From DATJPY01 sp035506135 (GTDB lineage: Bacteria; Myxococcota_A; UBA9160; PR03): a stretch of DNA of 64,000 bases. Positions 35,452 through 43,624 of this stretch are shown one piece after another (position 1 is the stretch's first letter; the number at the start of each line of letters is the position of its first letter). The notes below the pieces were generated by a model that saw nothing but the letters and a program-made list of their open reading frames with translations, did not search any database and had not been told where the DNA came from. The stretch lies in the NCBI GenBank assembly GCA_035506135.1, contig DATJPY010000022.1:43878-107877 (forward strand). The letters are read 5' to 3'. A program made the position numbers and the translations under genes.

Positions 35452-35748
35452 TCATCCGGTCGAGAACGCCGTGCCGACGAAGTAGCAGCCGAGCAGCATC
35501 GCGCCCGTGAAGACGAGCCAGAGATCGGTGAGCCGGCGCAGCCAGCGGGGCGAGTGTCTTACCTCCATGAACTCCCGGAAGATGATGCGCACCTTGACGA
35601 GCGCGATCCCGATCGCCATCGAGGTGATCGCGACGTCGGGAGTGGGTGCACGCCGACCCTCGAGCGAGACGACCCCGAGCTGGGCGATCGCGATCGCAGA
35701 GAGCGCCAGCCAGGCGAGCGTCAGTCTCCTCGCGGACGTAGAGCTCAC
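35452..35748 (-). CDS. Cytochrome oxidase subunit IV-like / NorF-like small membrane protein
   Basis: 98 residues with three predicted membrane helices (about 10-28, 38-55 and 74-93), matching the prokaryotic COX4 family (PF03626 type) and similar NorF proteins. It is encoded 3 bases after the subunit III-like gene and is last in the operon. No haem-copper oxidase subunit I or II is nearby, so it cannot belong to a complete oxidase encoded here. Presumably it is an accessory membrane component for the neighbouring oxygenase system; inference only. Confidence 0.72.
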   Translation of the reverse strand: MSSTSARRLTLAWLALSAIAIAQLGVVSLEGRRAPTPDVAITSMAIGIALVKVRIIFREFMEVRHSPRWLRRLTDLWLVFTGAMLLGCYFVGTAFSTG

Positions 35749-35751
35749 GGC

Positions 35752-36375
35752 TCACCTCATGACGTAGAGCAGTGCGAAGATCAGGACCCAGAGGTAGTCG
35801 ATCGTGTGCCAGTAGGTGGCGCCGGTCTCGATGATCGCCTGGGAGCGCCGCTCGGGGCTCCGGAGCTGGTGGACGACGATGCCCAGCGCGACGAAGCCGA
35901 TCAGGAGGTGGAGGAAGTGGATGCCGGTCAGGAAGTAGTAGAAGGAGAAGAACTCGCTGGCGGTGAACCCGAGCCCCTGGTGGATCTCCCTCGACCACTC
36001 GAGCACCTTCGAGACGAGAAACACGGAGCCGAAGAACATCGTCAGGAGTGCGTGGGTGTGCGCAGAAGAGTACGACCGCGCGCGGGCCAACTGGACGCAG
36101 CGCGCCGCCGACCAGGAGCTCGCCAGCAGCACGACGGTATTGAACACGCCGACGGCCAGGCTGAGCTTCGCCTGCGATCGCAGGAAGAGCTCGGGGCTCC
36201 GGGTCCGGCGGATGACGTAGACGGTGAAGTAGCCGGCGAAGACCATCGATTCGAATAGGACGAAGGCCCACATGTCGGGCTGGCCGGGTACGAACCGGCC
36301 GGCCTCGCGCGTCTCTTGAGAGAGGGCTCGGCCTTCGCCTGCCTGCGGCCGGGCAGCGTCTGCGCTGCTCGTCAT
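35752..36375 (-). CDS. Cytochrome c oxidase subunit III-like / NorE-like membrane protein
   Basis: 207 residues with five predicted membrane helices. It has WAFVLFESMVFAGYFTVYV, GSVFLVSKVLEWSREI and SFYYFLTGIHFLHLLIGFVAL, the conserved core of COX III, with the E/H pattern in the last two helices and TYWHTIDYLWVLIFALLYV at the C-terminus. The five-helix form without the N-terminal pair is that of NorE. The ATG overlaps the upstream stop (ATGA). NorE is an accessory of nitric oxide reductase, but no norCB is seen. Together with NorQ/NorD-like genes in the same regulon it suggests borrowed Nor accessory machinery. Confidence 0.83.
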   Translation of the reverse strand: MTSSADAARPQAGEGRALSQETREAGRFVPGQPDMWAFVLFESMVFAGYFTVYVIRRTRSPELFLRSQAKLSLAVGVFNTVVLLASSWSAARCVQLARARSYSSAHTHALLTMFFGSVFLVSKVLEWSREIHQGLGFTASEFFSFYYFLTGIHFLHLLIGFVALGIVVHQLRSPERRSQAIIETGATYWHTIDYLWVLIFALLYVMR

Positions 36376-37205
36376 CGCGCCCCTTGCGTCAGGCCGCGTG
36401 CGGCCGGGGCTCGATCGGTCTGGAGCTCCGGCAGCGGCCCGGTGCCGAAGTCCTCCCGGAGGATCAGCTTCCGGATCAGCGTCAGGAAGGCGATCGTGTA
36501 GACGACGAACACGACCATGTTGATCCACCACGCGATCGCGCCGTTCCAGGCGAACGCACCCTCCTTGAAGATCCACGCCGGTGCGACGACGACCTCCGTG
36601 AGCGCGTTGCAGAGATTGAGGTAGCCGAACCACTTCGGGAAGACGCCGTTCTCGTCGAGCAGGACCGCGGCCATCCAGACCAGGGAGCCGATCAAGAAGA
36701 CGCCCATGGTCCCTTCGAACGACAGGAACGCGAAGTCGTAGAGCCAGCAGAGGAGCGCCGGATCGCGGTCGGGGCGCATGGCGCCGACCGTGCACGCGAT
36801 GCCCATGAGCAACATGCCAGGAAGCGCGGCGAGCGCGTAGATCACGAGGTACGAGTACGCGAACGCGCGACTCACCGACATGCGCCGCATCGTATAGGCG
36901 AGCGTCGCGTTCATGATCGCCGTTGCGCCGCCCACGATGAACACGATGGCGAACCCATAGATCAGGCCGTGATGCCGATCGGCGAACCACCGCACGATGC
37001 CGGAGGGATCCAACGACGGCTGCGGCGGAGGCTGGGTCCGCGTGATGACGAAGAACAGCAGGCCGTACAGGTTGTAGAAGACGACCAGCGTCCACCAGCC
37101 GATCCACAGCTCACGCTTCTCGTCGCAGCGCCAGTGCCACGCGATCTTGCGAAGCAGCGAGCCCGACGGCGGCTCGGGCAGGGCGCCCGTCGACGGCGCG
37201 CTCAC
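36372..37205 (-). CDS. Multi-span membrane protein of unknown function, paralog 1
   Basis: 277 residues from GTG (VSAPSTGALPEPP) overlapping the upstream stop. There are about seven membrane helices, starting with LWIGWWTLVVFYNLYGLLFFVI. A central motif, CWLYDFAFLSFEGTMGVFLIGSLVW, is followed by FPKWFGYLNLCNALTEVVVAPAWIFKEGAFAWNGAIAWW. The protein at 37202-37972 has the corresponding motifs (LFNDLAWVTFSSQVGFL, RPWVAHFNLVVAALMIPA, GPIAWDGLLTFWV), so the two are distant paralogs and could form a hetero-oligomer. I do not recognise a characterised family. Co-operonic with the Rieske set. Confidence 0.75.
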   Translation of the reverse strand: MSAPSTGALPEPPSGSLLRKIAWHWRCDEKRELWIGWWTLVVFYNLYGLLFFVITRTQPPPQPSLDPSGIVRWFADRHHGLIYGFAIVFIVGGATAIMNATLAYTMRRMSVSRAFAYSYLVIYALAALPGMLLMGIACTVGAMRPDRDPALLCWLYDFAFLSFEGTMGVFLIGSLVWMAAVLLDENGVFPKWFGYLNLCNALTEVVVAPAWIFKEGAFAWNGAIAWWINMVVFVVYTIAFLTLIRKLILREDFGTGPLPELQTDRAPAARGLTQGAR

Positions 37206-37972
37206 GACGCCACTGCCTCGTCTTCGGCGCGCTGGCGCCGGATCGCCCGACCGAGGACGACCGCCATGACGACGATCCAGAGGCCGACGGCGAGGTTTCG
37301 CACCCAGAACGTCAGCAGGCCGTCCCAGGCAATGGGGCCCGTCATGGCTGCACCCGTGAACGCAGCCGGGATCATCAGAGCGGCGACGACGAGATTGAAG
37401 TGTGCCACCCAGGGCCGGAAGACCGGCCGCTCCTGGCGATCGAGATAGATCGCCAGCGAGAGGATCACGCTCTGCGCGATCAGGAATCCGACCTGACTCG
37501 AGAAGGTCACCCACGCGAGATCGTTGAACAGGAGCGTCAGCTGCGGATCCCGCATCGGGCGGAAGGCGGCGAGGAGCCAGAAGAGATCGGCCATGAGGAA
37601 GATGGTGGGGCCACCGGCGGCGCACGCGAGGAGGGCGTACGAGAAGATCGGCGTGCGATGCGCCATCCTGCGGATCTGGAGGACGATCAGCGCGAGGATC
37701 GGGATCAGCCCCACCGCGAACCAGTTGAAGATGATCATGCTGTAGCGGATGCGCGGGAGGTTCTCCGGGTCGCGATAGAAGGCCGCGACCTCCTCCGCCG
37801 ACAGGGTCGGCGACATCGGCGGGAGGAAGCCCGGGAACAGCAGGAAGACGGAGAGCCAGACGGCGGCCAGCGCGGGCAACGTCCAGAGCAGGATCACCTC
37901 GCCATCGGCTCGTCTCATCGTTCGGATCCCCTTCCTCACCGGCGGGAGGCGACGACTTGGCTCGTCGCTCAC
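37202..37972 (-). CDS. Multi-span membrane protein of unknown function, paralog 2
   Basis: 256 residues from GTG 37972, which overlaps the preceding stop like its neighbours; an ATG at 37918 (MRRADGEVILLW, 238 residues) is equally plausible. There are about six or seven membrane helices beginning with LLWTLPALAAVWLSVFLLF. The motif order FAAFRPxRDPxLTLLFNDLAW, FNLVVAALMIPAAF, GPIAWDGLLTFWVRNLAVG matches the 36372-37205 protein. No cofactor-binding His or Cys pattern stands out. Function unknown. Confidence 0.75.
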   Translation of the reverse strand: MSDEPSRRLPPVRKGIRTMRRADGEVILLWTLPALAAVWLSVFLLFPGFLPPMSPTLSAEEVAAFYRDPENLPRIRYSMIIFNWFAVGLIPILALIVLQIRRMAHRTPIFSYALLACAAGGPTIFLMADLFWLLAAFRPMRDPQLTLLFNDLAWVTFSSQVGFLIAQSVILSLAIYLDRQERPVFRPWVAHFNLVVAALMIPAAFTGAAMTGPIAWDGLLTFWVRNLAVGLWIVVMAVVLGRAIRRQRAEDEAVAS

Positions 37973-38403
37973 GCCTCCTCCGGCGCTGCGAGCGGATCGT
38001 GCTGTCGCCCCGAGTCGAAGCCGCCGTGCTTGCGCAGGAACGTGGTGGCGCGGCGCCGGATGCGCCAGCCGCCGGCCGTGCGCACGTACTCGTCGCGATA
38101 CCAGGCGAGGCGCATCGCGTGCGTCTGCTGGTCGATGAACACGAAGTGCTGGATGCCCGTCGCGCGGTCGCCGTCGAACTCGACGACGGGCATGTTGCCG
38201 ATGAACTGGCCGCGCGGCGCGGCCTCGAGCAGGGCCGGCATCCGTTCGACCGTGTACGCGGTGCCGAACGCGCTGTACTCCGCGTCCGGCGTGAAGACCT
38301 CGAGCCACTTGTCGACGACGAACTGGCTCGCGTACGCCATGTAGCGCGAGCACAGCTCGTGGATCTCGACCAGGTCGGCCGCGCGCTGCGGATCCCGGCT
38401 CAC
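37969..38403 (-). CDS. NTF2-like (SnoaL-type) protein
   Basis: 144 residues from GTG overlapping the previous stop. It has VEIHELCSRYMAYASQFVVDKWLEVFTPDAEYSAFG and a late YRDEYVRTAGGWRIRRRATTF, the cone-shaped alpha+beta barrel signature of SnoaL/NTF2-like hydratases, isomerases and cyclases. A second NTF2-like gene closes the other Rieske operon (49052-49498). Members with steroid-like ligands include ketosteroid isomerase and steroid 1,2-hydration enzymes; here the role is unknown. Confidence 0.82.
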   Translation of the reverse strand: MSRDPQRAADLVEIHELCSRYMAYASQFVVDKWLEVFTPDAEYSAFGTAYTVERMPALLEAAPRGQFIGNMPVVEFDGDRATGIQHFVFIDQQTHAMRLAWYRDEYVRTAGGWRIRRRATTFLRKHGGFDSGRQHDPLAAPEEA

Positions 38404-38735
38404 GGGATCGGTTCGAGCTTGAGCTCGAATTGGGCCGTGCCGGTGTCCGGGATGTAGGGCTGCCTCCAGATCTCGACGGGGAACGACATCAGAATGAGCG
38501 AGTACAGGAGCTTGAGCAGCCGCCACGCATCCTCGGGCAGCGCGTCGAGCGGGAACTGCTCCAGGTAGCGGATGGCAGCCTCCGCGCGCGGCATGAGCGC
38601 GTCGTAGAACGCCTGGATCTCGTCCATCGTGCTGGCGAGGCGCTTGGCGTAGCGCTCGGGCTCGCTGTCGAGGCACCAGTCCGGGACGAAGCGCTCCAGA
38701 TCCGAGAACTCAGCGGGGAGCAGGCGTTCGGCCAT
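38400..38735 (-). CDS. Conserved 111-residue partner of Rieske oxygenase, copy 1
   Basis: 111 residues, soluble and predicted mostly helical, with no cysteine cluster or cofactor motif. Its paralog behind the other Rieske gene (47013-47348) has exactly the same length. Shared blocks are a WCL-x3-EPER segment, RLAS-x-M, FYDA-x2-PRAE-x-AI, FPLDA-x-P-x-DA, VE-x-W-x-QP and a final LEP-x-P. It starts 3 bases after the Rieske stop. The strict pairing suggests an assembly factor, small subunit or regulator of the oxygenase. It does not look like the beta subunit (NTF2 fold) of ring-hydroxylating dioxygenases. Unrecognised family. Confidence 0.8.
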   Translation of the reverse strand: MAERLLPAEFSDLERFVPDWCLDSEPERYAKRLASTMDEIQAFYDALMPRAEAAIRYLEQFPLDALPEDAWRLLKLLYSLILMSFPVEIWRQPYIPDTGTAQFELKLEPIP

Positions 38736-38738
38736 CGG

Positions 38739-40040
38739 TCACGTCTCCGCTTGCTTTCGCTTGTAGTCGTCGACCCAGTTGTTGACGACGCGGTTCAGGT
38801 GTCGGCACATGAACTCCTGGTCGCCGAGCGGGAAGGTCGAGACGACGCGCGACTCGAGCCCCATCTGCGTCGCCTCGAGCGTGCCGCAGTCCTCGAGGGC
38901 GTACTCCTTGATGGTGGCGATGCCCAGCTGCTGGGCGAGGCGCTCGCGCACGTTGCGCGGCGGCGTGAAGTACGCGTTCGCCTCGAAGAGGAGGCGATTG
39001 TGCGCGACGGGCCAGTAGTGATACGTGAGGTACCAGCCCGTCTCCCAGAACACGATCGCGAAGTTCGGGAAGATCTGGAACGAATCGAGGCCCCAGTTCT
39101 TCTTCTTTCCCGGGTTGAGACCCGGCGGGAGCTCGTCGCTCACGATCTCGGACGGGTCCCACGGCCCGAAGAGGCCGCTCCGCATCAGTTGCTCGATCGG
39201 GTTGTAGAACGAGGGCACCAGCTTGCCGCCCGCGCCGCCGGTCGTGGAGCCCACCCGATGCGGGCCGTCGATCTGGAAGTGGCTGGTGTAGAAGCCCTTG
39301 TCCTGGTAGTCGGCCTGCCGCATCACCGGGTTCTGGTGGCCGTGGAGAATGGGCGGGTGATAGAACTCCTGGAATGCGTCCAGGAACACCTTCCAGTTGC
39401 TGCGGATGTCGCCGCGGTAGTAGTAGCGCTGCGTCAGCTTCTCGAACGGATACTGGATCGCGGTGATCATCGGGCCGAGGAACTCGGTGAGCGACTGGCT
39501 CGGCTCCTTGGCGAGGTTCACGAAGATGAATCCCTGCCACACCTCGCAGTGTACCGGCACGAGGCCGTAGTCGGCCTTGTCGATGCCGAAGAACTCGCCC
39601 TCTTGCAGGATGAACGAGAGGCGACCGTCGAGCTCGTACGTCCAGCCGTGGTACTTGCAGGCGAACTTCCGGCAGGTCCCGCTGGTCTCCTCGCCGGGGT
39701 GGTCGGTCCACACCAGCTTGTTGCCGCGATGGCGGCAGACGTTGTGGAAGGCGCGGATCCGGTCGTCCGTGCCCCGGACGATGATGAGCGACGTCTTCGC
39801 GACCGCGAGCTCCCGGGTGAAGAAGCCGCCCTTCCGCCGGAGCTGCTCGACCCGCCCGACGTTCAGCCAGGCCCGCTTGAAGATCGCCTCGCGCTCGAGC
39901 TCGAAGAACTCGGACGAGATCGAGCTCTCGTATGACACCGGCGCGGTGTCGAGCTCCGGATAGTGCTCCGTCCAGCTGCCCTCCGGAGGCTTGGGGTGCT
40001 GCCGGGCGGATTGCTTCGGGACCTTCAGGGACTCCGTCAT
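38739..40040 (-). CDS. Rieske non-haem iron oxygenase, alpha subunit, copy 1
   Basis: 433 residues. The Rieske [2Fe-2S] ligands are C102, H104, C128 and H131 (CRHRGN and CKYHGW). The mononuclear iron ligands are probably H228 and H233 in DAFQEFYHPPILHGH, plus a C-terminal acidic residue not assigned. Such enzymes hydroxylate or dioxygenate rings using electrons from a reductase such as the KshB-like protein at 32587. The N-terminus PPEGSWTEHYPEL is shared almost exactly with the paralog at 45739, so they come from one duplication. The ATG (MTESLKVPKQ) was chosen; upstream sequence in the frame lies inside the SDR gene. Confidence 0.93.
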   Translation of the reverse strand: MTESLKVPKQSARQHPKPPEGSWTEHYPELDTAPVSYESSISSEFFELEREAIFKRAWLNVGRVEQLRRKGGFFTRELAVAKTSLIIVRGTDDRIRAFHNVCRHRGNKLVWTDHPGEETSGTCRKFACKYHGWTYELDGRLSFILQEGEFFGIDKADYGLVPVHCEVWQGFIFVNLAKEPSQSLTEFLGPMITAIQYPFEKLTQRYYYRGDIRSNWKVFLDAFQEFYHPPILHGHQNPVMRQADYQDKGFYTSHFQIDGPHRVGSTTGGAGGKLVPSFYNPIEQLMRSGLFGPWDPSEIVSDELPPGLNPGKKKNWGLDSFQIFPNFAIVFWETGWYLTYHYWPVAHNRLLFEANAYFTPPRNVRERLAQQLGIATIKEYALEDCGTLEATQMGLESRVVSTFPLGDQEFMCRHLNRVVNNWVDDYKRKQAET

Positions 40041-40062
40041 CTCGTCCGCGCCTCCTCGCCGC

Positions 40063-40824
40063 TCACAGCACCATGCCTCCATTGACGCCGACCACCTGGC
40101 CGGTGATGAAGCCCGCCTCGTCGGAGCAGAGGAACCCGCACGTGGCCGCGATGTCTTCGGGCGTTCCGGCCCGGCCAACGGGGATCACGCGGGGGACGAC
40201 CTTCTCGAGCTTCCCGATGTCGCCGTCGGATTCGGCGCGGCGTAGCATCGGCGTGTCGATCATGCCGGGCGGAATGGTGTTGACCGTGATCCCGTGCGGA
40301 GCGAGCTCCAGCGCGAGCGCCTTGGTGAGCCCGATCACGCCGGCCTTCGACGCGACGTAGTGCGCCATGCGCGGGGCGCCGGACTGCGCGCTCGACGACG
40401 CGATCGTCACGATCCGGCCCCACCGGGCCGCGATCATGTCGGGAACCGCGGCCTGCACGCAGTGGAACGTCCCCGTGAGGTTCACCGCGAGGACGCGCTC
40501 CCACCGTTCGACCGTGATGTCCGCAAGGGAGTCGAATGCATCCAGGCCCGCGCTCGTGACCAGGATCCCGATGGGCCCGAGCTCCGCGCGCACCTTGCCG
40601 AGCGCGGCGTCGACGGCCGCGCGGTCGGTGACGTCGACCTCCGCGGCGATGACGCGGGCTCCCGACTCGCGGAGCCCCTCGGCGGCGCGCGCGGCCGCCT
40701 CGCCCTGGAGATCGAGCAGCGCGACGCGGTCGCCGCGGACCGCGAGATGCCGGGCGATCGCCAGCCCCATGCCCGACGCCGCCCCGGTGACCACGGCGAC
40801 TCGATCCCTGGCTCCCGTCGTCAC
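40063..40824 (-). CDS. SDR family oxidoreductase, first gene of Rieske operon A
   Basis: 253 residues from a GTG with GGAGG 7 bases upstream (VTTGARDRVAVVTGAASGMG). Complete SDR motifs are TGAASGMG, DVTDR, TSAGLDA, IASSSAQ, YVASK and a C-terminal FITGQVVGVNGG, as in FabG/2,3-dihydrodiol or secondary-alcohol dehydrogenases. The predicted transcript start is about 16 bases upstream, from promoter block A. It probably oxidises the Rieske product or a related alcohol; inferred from position. Confidence 0.88.
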   Translation of the reverse strand: MTTGARDRVAVVTGAASGMGLAIARHLAVRGDRVALLDLQGEAAARAAEGLRESGARVIAAEVDVTDRAAVDAALGKVRAELGPIGILVTSAGLDAFDSLADITVERWERVLAVNLTGTFHCVQAAVPDMIAARWGRIVTIASSSAQSGAPRMAHYVASKAGVIGLTKALALELAPHGITVNTIPPGMIDTPMLRRAESDGDIGKLEKVVPRVIPVGRAGTPEDIAATCGFLCSDEAGFITGQVVGVNGGMVL

Positions 40825-40845
40825 GATCGCCTCCGTCCCGGAAGC

Positions 40846-40905
40846 CAGTATGGACCGCCCCGGCACCGCTTGCAACCACGCTCTCGCTGGTGGAGAATGC
40901 GATTC
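40846..40905. promoter_or_regulatory. 60-bp bidirectional promoter/operator block A
   Basis: The element is nearly identical to 45636-45696. The self-complementary TTGCAA (40870-40875) can act as -35 both ways. Leftward, CATACT (40847-40852) lies after 17 bases and serves the SDR-Rieske operon. Rightward, GAGAAT (40893-40898) lies after 17 bases but faces the end of a convergent gene, so that arm seems vestigial. A 19-bp imperfect inverted repeat (40880-40898) matches the TetR-gene operator, and AGAATGCGATTCT next to it is another small inverted repeat. Confidence 0.65.
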
Positions 40906-41903
40906 TACAGCCCCTGCGAGCCCGCGCGCCGGCTCTCCCTCCGCTGGTTCTCCCTCAGGTAGGGGGAGCTGCGGACGAGGAACCAGGTGATGACCGGTCG
41001 CAGCAGGCGGATCAGAGGCACGAGCGCGCCGAGGTCCTTCCGCATGTCGACCTTCAGATCGGCCAGGCCGCGTTTCTGGTACTGAAGGAGCTTCTGGCTC
41101 TCTTCGGTGTCCAGCCAGTCGCCGAAGAAGCGCCGGACCTCAGTCCGCACGAACGCCTCGGCGGGAAGCGACCCGATCCCCATCGCGCCCATCAGCTCGT
41201 TGCAGAACGCGCGGTGGGTCATCTGACACGTCCCGCCGCCGCCGATGTTCAGGATCTTCCCGATCGCCTCCTCACACGCCACGGCACGCGCGAGGGCCGC
41301 CGCCGCGTCCGCGGGATGGATGTACTCGAATCGGGCGTCGGCGCTGAAGTCGAAGAGGATCTTGGGATCGTACGAGTAGCCGATCAGGCGGATCGGAGGC
41401 ACCGCGGCCAGCCGCAGGATGCTCCACCGGAGTCGGGACTGCCGGATCGCCTCCTCGCACGCCACCTTGTGGCGGCCGTACTCGTTGGTCGGGGAGACCG
41501 GCGTGTCGACGCGAAGCGGCGGCTCGCGATCCTGGACCTCGCCGAAGATGCCCATCGACGACGCGAAGACCAGCCGCCGCGCCGTCGGAGAGGCTTCCAT
41601 CAGCGCGATCAGGTCGCGCGTGGCATCGACGTTGACGCGCCGCGCGAGCTCGGGCGCCTGCTCCGCATTGACGATGGCCGCCAGATGTACCACCGCGTCC
41701 ACGCCGTCCAGCGCGGCGCGGACCGAGGCAGGGTCCGTGACGTTCCCCCACGCGACGCGCACGCGCTCGCCGAGCCGGGCGGCGAGCTTGCGCGCCTTCG
41801 GCGACTCGAGGTCGAACGCGACGACGTCGTGACCCTCTGCGAGCAGCGCCTCCACCGTGCTCGAGCCGATGTTCCCGAACGCACCGGTCAACAGGACCTT
41901 CAC
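40905..41903 (-). CDS. NAD(P)-dependent epimerase/dehydratase (3-beta-HSD-like extended SDR)
   Basis: 332 residues from GTG overlapping the NorD-like stop. The extended-SDR Rossmann loop TGAFGNIG is at residues 6-13. DLES, VHLAAIVN, FASSMGIFGE and catalytic YGRHK follow, and the C-terminal half resembles UDP-sugar epimerases and 3-beta-hydroxysteroid dehydrogenase/isomerases. No nucleotide-sugar genes are near, so a sterol or terpenoid alcohol is more likely. Last gene of the AveC-NorQ-NorD unit; its stop lies within promoter block A. Confidence 0.85.
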   Translation of the reverse strand: MKVLLTGAFGNIGSSTVEALLAEGHDVVAFDLESPKARKLAARLGERVRVAWGNVTDPASVRAALDGVDAVVHLAAIVNAEQAPELARRVNVDATRDLIALMEASPTARRLVFASSMGIFGEVQDREPPLRVDTPVSPTNEYGRHKVACEEAIRQSRLRWSILRLAAVPPIRLIGYSYDPKILFDFSADARFEYIHPADAAAALARAVACEEAIGKILNIGGGGTCQMTHRAFCNELMGAMGIGSLPAEAFVRTEVRRFFGDWLDTEESQKLLQYQKRGLADLKVDMRKDLGALVPLIRLLRPVITWFLVRSSPYLRENQRRESRRAGSQGL

Positions 41904-43624
41904 GACGCGACGGCCCGCGATCGAGCGCGACGAGGGTCCCGCAGATTCGGGGCGGAGAGCTCCTGGAGAGCGGCGAGGAAGAGCTCGTCAATTCTCGGAC
42001 TGAGGTCCGCGAGCGTCGGGGCGTTGGCGTGGCTGGCGGAGCCGAAGACGCGGTACAGCGCGTCGCTCGGGGTGGAGGCGCCGATCGAGAGGCAGAGGCA
42101 GGCGACGCCGTCGGCGCGGAGCTCTTCGAGGGCCTTGCGGGCGTCGGCCTCGGCGTACCTGGATTCATAGCCGTCGTCGTAGAGGACGCCGTCGGAGAGG
42201 ACGAGCAGCAGCCGGTTGGGTGTGCCGGCCTCGGTCTTGAGGATCTCGCCGGCATGGCGGACGCCGGCACCGAGGCGTGTGTACCCGACCGGCTCGAGTC
42301 GGTGGAGTCGAGAGAGTCCCCCCGCGCTGAAGCGCTGGGCGAAGGGCTTGAGGGCGAGGAGGTGGACGGCGGATCGGCCGTGGGAGCGGAAGCCGTAGAC
42401 GGCGACGCGGTCGCCGAGCTGCTCGAGTGTCACCGCCAGCGTCGCGGCGGCCCGTCGCTGGTGCTCGTGTACGGAGAGGCCGTCCGGATCGGTCTCGGTC
42501 GCCGAGCCGGAGGCGTCGAGCAGGATGAGGACGCCGAGGTTGCGAGCGAGCTTGCGTCGCTCCAGGTAGATGTGCTCGGGAGGGGAGTAGCCGGCGCGCA
42601 GGTCGACCGACAGGTCGATGAGGGCCTCGATGTCGAGGTCGTCGCCATCGGGTCGGCGGCGGAAGACCTTGGGGCCGAGGCCCAGGCGGCTCAAGCGCCT
42701 GCGCAGCACCTCGTCGTGCTGAACACCGGCGGCGCGGACGTCGGGGGCCGAGCTCAGCGGGAAGTCGATGACCCGACACCACTCCGGCCGATACCGATTC
42801 CTGTGTATGTCCCACTCCGGATAGAGGGCGCCGCCCACGCCGACCGCAGCGACCGGCTTGCCGTCCGTCGTGAAGCGGAGAGGCGTGGGGAGCGGGCGAG
42901 CGTTCGGCCCCACACGGTCGACGCGCCGAATCGACCGCGCCGGCATCTCGGCGCCGGCCGGGCCGTCACCCGGAGAGCGGGACATGCCGAGGAGCTTGTA
43001 CAAGAAGTCCGCGAGAGCCCTCGAGCTGAGCGGGTTCTCGAACAGCTTGAGGATCCTGCTCTCCTCGCCCTCCCGCTCGTCGCCCTCGTCGTGCGCGTCG
43101 GGAACACCGGTCTGCTCGCGCTCGACGCGGCGATCGCGATCGCCGGGCTGTGCGCCCGGCCCCACCGCCGGCGCATCCAGCAGCCGGGAGGGGCGGAGGA
43201 CGCCGAACCACTCCGGCGGATCGGCGACGGCGCTTCGACCACCGGCCACCGCGAGCGACTCGTCGGCCGTCGACGTGGTCGGCTCACCGATCGGACCGAG
43301 CGCCTGCGCCAGCGGCAGCCGGCTGGCGAGCTCGGCGAGCACCCGGCGACCTTCGAGCGCCAGGTACCGCCGTGCGAGCTTCGGACGTCTCCGCAGCGCC
43401 CGGATCCGGCGGTGATCGAGGCTTCCGGCGCCGAGGAGAGCGCCTTGGACGAGCACCTCCCGGCGTTGCTCCGCGACGGAGCGGCCCGCGGAGACGAACA
43501 CGAGACGTCCGTCCGTGTAGGCGGCTTCGCCGGCAGGTGCCTCGACGACGCCGAGGGGTCGACCCGCGAGGAAGGCAGCGAGGAGCCGGAATCGATCGGG
43601 GCTCCCCGAGTCCGAGGCCGTCAC
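41900..43624 (-). CDS. NorD-like von Willebrand factor A protein
   Basis: 574 residues from GTG overlapping the NorQ-like stop (GTGA). The C-terminal third is a VWA domain with the MIDAS motif DASGS near residue 370 and LLLVLSDGVLYDDGYESRYAEADARKAL, a hallmark of NorD/CoxE-type activators. The middle is charged and variable. NorD works with the AAA+ protein NorQ to insert metal into nitric oxide reductase, and CbbO/CbbQ act alike on Rubisco. No norB is visible, so the client here is probably another metalloenzyme, with the Rieske oxygenases the obvious candidates. That is inference. Confidence 0.87.
   Translation of the reverse strand: MTASDSGSPDRFRLLAAFLAGRPLGVVEAPAGEAAYTDGRLVFVSAGRSVAEQRREVLVQGALLGAGSLDHRRIRALRRRPKLARRYLALEGRRVLAELASRLPLAQALGPIGEPTTSTADESLAVAGGRSAVADPPEWFGVLRPSRLLDAPAVGPGAQPGDRDRRVEREQTGVPDAHDEGDEREGEESRILKLFENPLSSRALADFLYKLLGMSRSPGDGPAGAEMPARSIRRVDRVGPNARPLPTPLRFTTDGKPVAAVGVGGALYPEWDIHRNRYRPEWCRVIDFPLSSAPDVRAAGVQHDEVLRRRLSRLGLGPKVFRRRPDGDDLDIEALIDLSVDLRAGYSPPEHIYLERRKLARNLGVLILLDASGSATETDPDGLSVHEHQRRAAATLAVTLEQLGDRVAVYGFRSHGRSAVHLLALKPFAQRFSAGGLSRLHRLEPVGYTRLGAGVRHAGEILKTEAGTPNRLLLVLSDGVLYDDGYESRYAEADARKALEELRADGVACLCLSIGASTPSDALYRVFGSASHANAPTLADLSPRIDELFLAALQELSAPNLRDPRRARSRAVAS

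Noticed and set aside
35752..36375. Part of a terminal cytochrome c oxidase operon
   Set aside because: No subunit I or II, no cytochrome c gene, and the protein has the shorter five-helix NorE-like form; the neighbours are oxygenase-related.
37969..38403. Beta subunit of a ring-hydroxylating dioxygenase
   Set aside because: The NTF2 fold is shared with such subunits, but it is not adjacent to the alpha gene, is shorter than typical beta subunits (about 160-190 residues), and resembles SnoaL-type proteins more.
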